Translations under genes and position numbers: made by a program
Part shown: positions 62,645 to 64,000 of the stretch, one piece after another
Layout of the letters: every line of letters begins with the position of its first letter
Numbering within the stretch: position 1 is the stretch's first letter
Notes under the pieces: model-generated
What the model saw: the letters and a program-made list of their open reading frames with translations, nothing else
Databases searched by the model: none
What the model was told of the DNA's origin: nothing
Assembly (NCBI GenBank): GCA_026418295.1
Contig: JAOABP010000004.1
Span: 62,001-126,000, forward strand
Reading direction: 5' to 3'
Source of the DNA: Caldifarciminota bacterium
Lineage (GTDB): Bacteria; Hydrothermota; Tepidihabitantia; Tepidihabitantales; Tepidihabitantaceae
DNA length: 64,000 nt

Positions 62645-64000
62645 ATGGCAGAAGAGCCGAAATTCTACGAACCGCCGCAGGAGTTGGTAGCTAACTCCAA
62701 TATCATGGCGTTTATGAAGAAACACGGTATTAAAACTCTGGATGAACTGCTGGACCGTGCCCGCGACCTCGAATGGTACTGGGGAGAAATGGCAAAGGAA
62801 CTGGAATGGTTCAAGCCCTGGACCAGGGTACTGGATGAATCAAAAGCCCCATTTTACAAATGGTTTATTGACGGAAAATTCAACATTGCCCACAACTGCG
62901 TTGACCGCCATATGAAGACCGATGTAAAAAATAAAGTCGCCTACATCTACCATTCCGAGCCGGGCGAACGGGAAATCTGGACTTATGAAAAACTTTACAA
63001 GGAAGTTAACAAACTCGCCAATGCTCTTAAAAAACTGGGAGTTAAGAAAGGCGACCGGGTAACAATCTTCCTGCCAATGATACCACAACTGCCGGTGGCA
63101 ATGCTCGCCTGTGCCAAGATCGGCGCAATCCATTCGGTGGTCTTCTCCGGCTTTTCTGCCGCCTCGCTCCGTGACCGGATTCAGGACGCTGAAGCAAAAA
63201 TTCTCATTACTGCTGATGGCGCCTATCGCCGGGGTAAACTGGTCACGCTGAAAGCCAATGCGGAGCCGGCGCTGGCAGAATGCCCGACGATTGAGCACTG
63301 TATCGTATTCAAGCGGGCGGGCAATCCGGTAGAAATGAAACCGGGGCGCGACCTCTGGTGGCACGAACTGACCGAAAAAGAGTCTGAGGAATGCCTGACT
63401 GAGGAGCTGGATTCTGAAGATATGCTCTACATCCTCTACACCTCCGGCACCACCGGCAAACCCAAGGGTGTTGTCCATGTCCATGGCGGTTATGCGGTCG
63501 GCACATATACCACCCTGAAGTTTGTATTTGATATAAAACCGCAGGACATCTACTGGTGCGCTGCCGATATCGGCTGGGTCACGGGCCATTCCTATATTGT
63601 CTATGCACCACTGATGAACGGTGCCACCTCGGTCCTCTATGAAGGTGCACCGGACTATCCTGCCCCGGATCGCTGGTGGTCAATCATTGAGCAGGAGAAG
63701 GTAACTATTCTCTACACATCTCCTACCGCCATCAGAATGTTCATGCGGTTTGGGGAGGAGTATCCGGCAAAGCATAATCTGTCATCCCTGCGTCTGCTCG
63801 GCTCGGTCGGTGAGCCGATCAACCCCGAAGCCTGGCGCTGGTACCGGAAGTACATTGGTGGCGACCGGCTCCCGATCATGGATACCTGGTGGCAGACCGA
63901 GACCGGTGCGTTTGTCATCTCGCCCCTGCCCATTACCCCGCTCAAACCCGGCTCAGCAACCAAACCGCTTCCTGGTTACTCAGCTGACGTTATTACTCAG
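62645..64000 (+). CDS. acs: Acetyl-CoA synthetase (AMP-forming), truncated by window edge
   Basis: 452 residues visible, open at the right edge and therefore absent from the ORF track. It activates acetate to acetyl-CoA through acetyl-AMP. Evidence: the N-terminal ACAS region ([24 protein letters not shown]), [42 protein letters not shown] interrupted only by normal variation, the P-loop [30 protein letters not shown] and [10 protein letters not shown]. The C-terminal domain with the regulatory Lys lies outside the window. AAAGGAGG and a consensus promoter precede it. Confidence 0.95.
   Translation, partial: MAEEPKFYEPPQELVANSNIMAFMKKHGIKTLDELLDRARDLEWYWGEMAKELEWFKPWTRVLDESKAPFYKWFIDGKFNIAHNCVDRHMKTDVKNKVAYIYHSEPGEREIWTYEKLYKEVNKLANALKKLGVKKGDRVTIFLPMIPQLPVAMLACAKIGAIHSVVFSGFSAASLRDRIQDAEAKILITADGAYRRGKLVTLKANAEPALAECPTIEHCIVFKRAGNPVEMKPGRDLWWHELTEKESEECLTEELDSEDMLYILYTSGTTGKPKGVVHVHGGYAVGTYTTLKFVFDIKPQDIYWCAADIGWVTGHSYIVYAPLMNGATSVLYEGAPDYPAPDRWWSIIEQEKVTILYTSPTAIRMFMRFGEEYPAKHNLSSLRLLGSVGEPINPEAWRWYRKYIGGDRLPIMDTWWQTETGAFVISPLPITPLKPGSATKPLPGYSADVITQ

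Overview
The window looks like a chromosomal segment of a diderm, anaerobic-type bacterium from a little-characterised lineage. The style resembles candidate phyla such as WOR-3/Stahlbacteria or other FCB-like groups, but the taxon is inference from gene content only. An outer membrane is indicated by an LptD-like protein, a TonB/ExbB/ExbD set, TolB-like and PorV/PorQ-like proteins. There are many secreted beta-propeller proteins ending in FlgD-Ig or type IX-like C-terminal sorting domains. Genes are tightly packed with frequent 1-13 nt overlaps. No phage, insertion sequence, CRISPR array or rRNA was seen.

Layout. 0-1 kb: start of dnaE (leftward, cut by the window edge) and a small GIY-YIG-like protein. 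1-6.2 kb (minus): a metallopeptidase/propeller/barrel protein, TruD, a half-size GDT1 transporter and FabD. 6.3-15.1 kb (minus): a probable single operon with an Ig-like secreted protein, a PorV-like protein, a long TPR protein, ExbB, two ExbD, TonB and an OmpA/FlgD-like protein. 15.2-24.6 kb: ComEC, a PorV-like protein, an M23 peptidase, ComF, Lgt, a site-2 protease and HypE/HypD. 25-30.5 kb: crotonase, thiolase, TsaE, Mfd and a 23-residue lysine-rich gene with its own promoter and hairpin. 30.5-33.7 kb: TolB-like, PDZ and envelope proteins. 33.8-38.6 kb: an EtfA / Fe-S / Fe-S / fumarate-reductase-like flavoprotein / acyl-CoA dehydrogenase operon. 38.6-44.9 kb: PBP1A, a HhH DNA glycosylase, LptD, Maf and a secreted protein. 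45-53 kb: an accessory-like island of secreted propeller genes separated by repeated intergenic cassettes that carry consensus promoters, with one frameshifted gene and one out-of-frame C-terminal relic. 53-55.5 kb: amidotransferase, FolE2 and a threonine-dehydrogenase-like epimerase. 55.5-58.8 kb: tRNA-His, tRNA-Arg, tRNA-Lys, a subtilase with a sialidase-like insert, and tRNA-Asn. 58.8-64 kb: a Kelch protein, a Ycf48-like propeller and acetyl-CoA synthetase (cut by the right edge).

How the parts fit. Acyl-CoA metabolism appears in three places: crotonase/thiolase, the EtfA-flavoprotein-acyl-CoA dehydrogenase operon, and Acs. Together they suggest short-chain acyl-CoA or butyrate-type redox metabolism, and HypD/HypE imply a [NiFe] hydrogenase elsewhere. 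ComEC and ComF suggest DNA uptake. The envelope genes form the largest functional class.

A recurrent regulatory feature is visible. Many good -35/-10 pairs sit so that the predicted transcription start coincides with the start codon (examples: dnaE, 15079, lgt, hypD, tolB, lptD, 33663, 61665). This indicates widespread leaderless mRNAs and decides several start sites. All calls are from reading the sequence; no searches were run.
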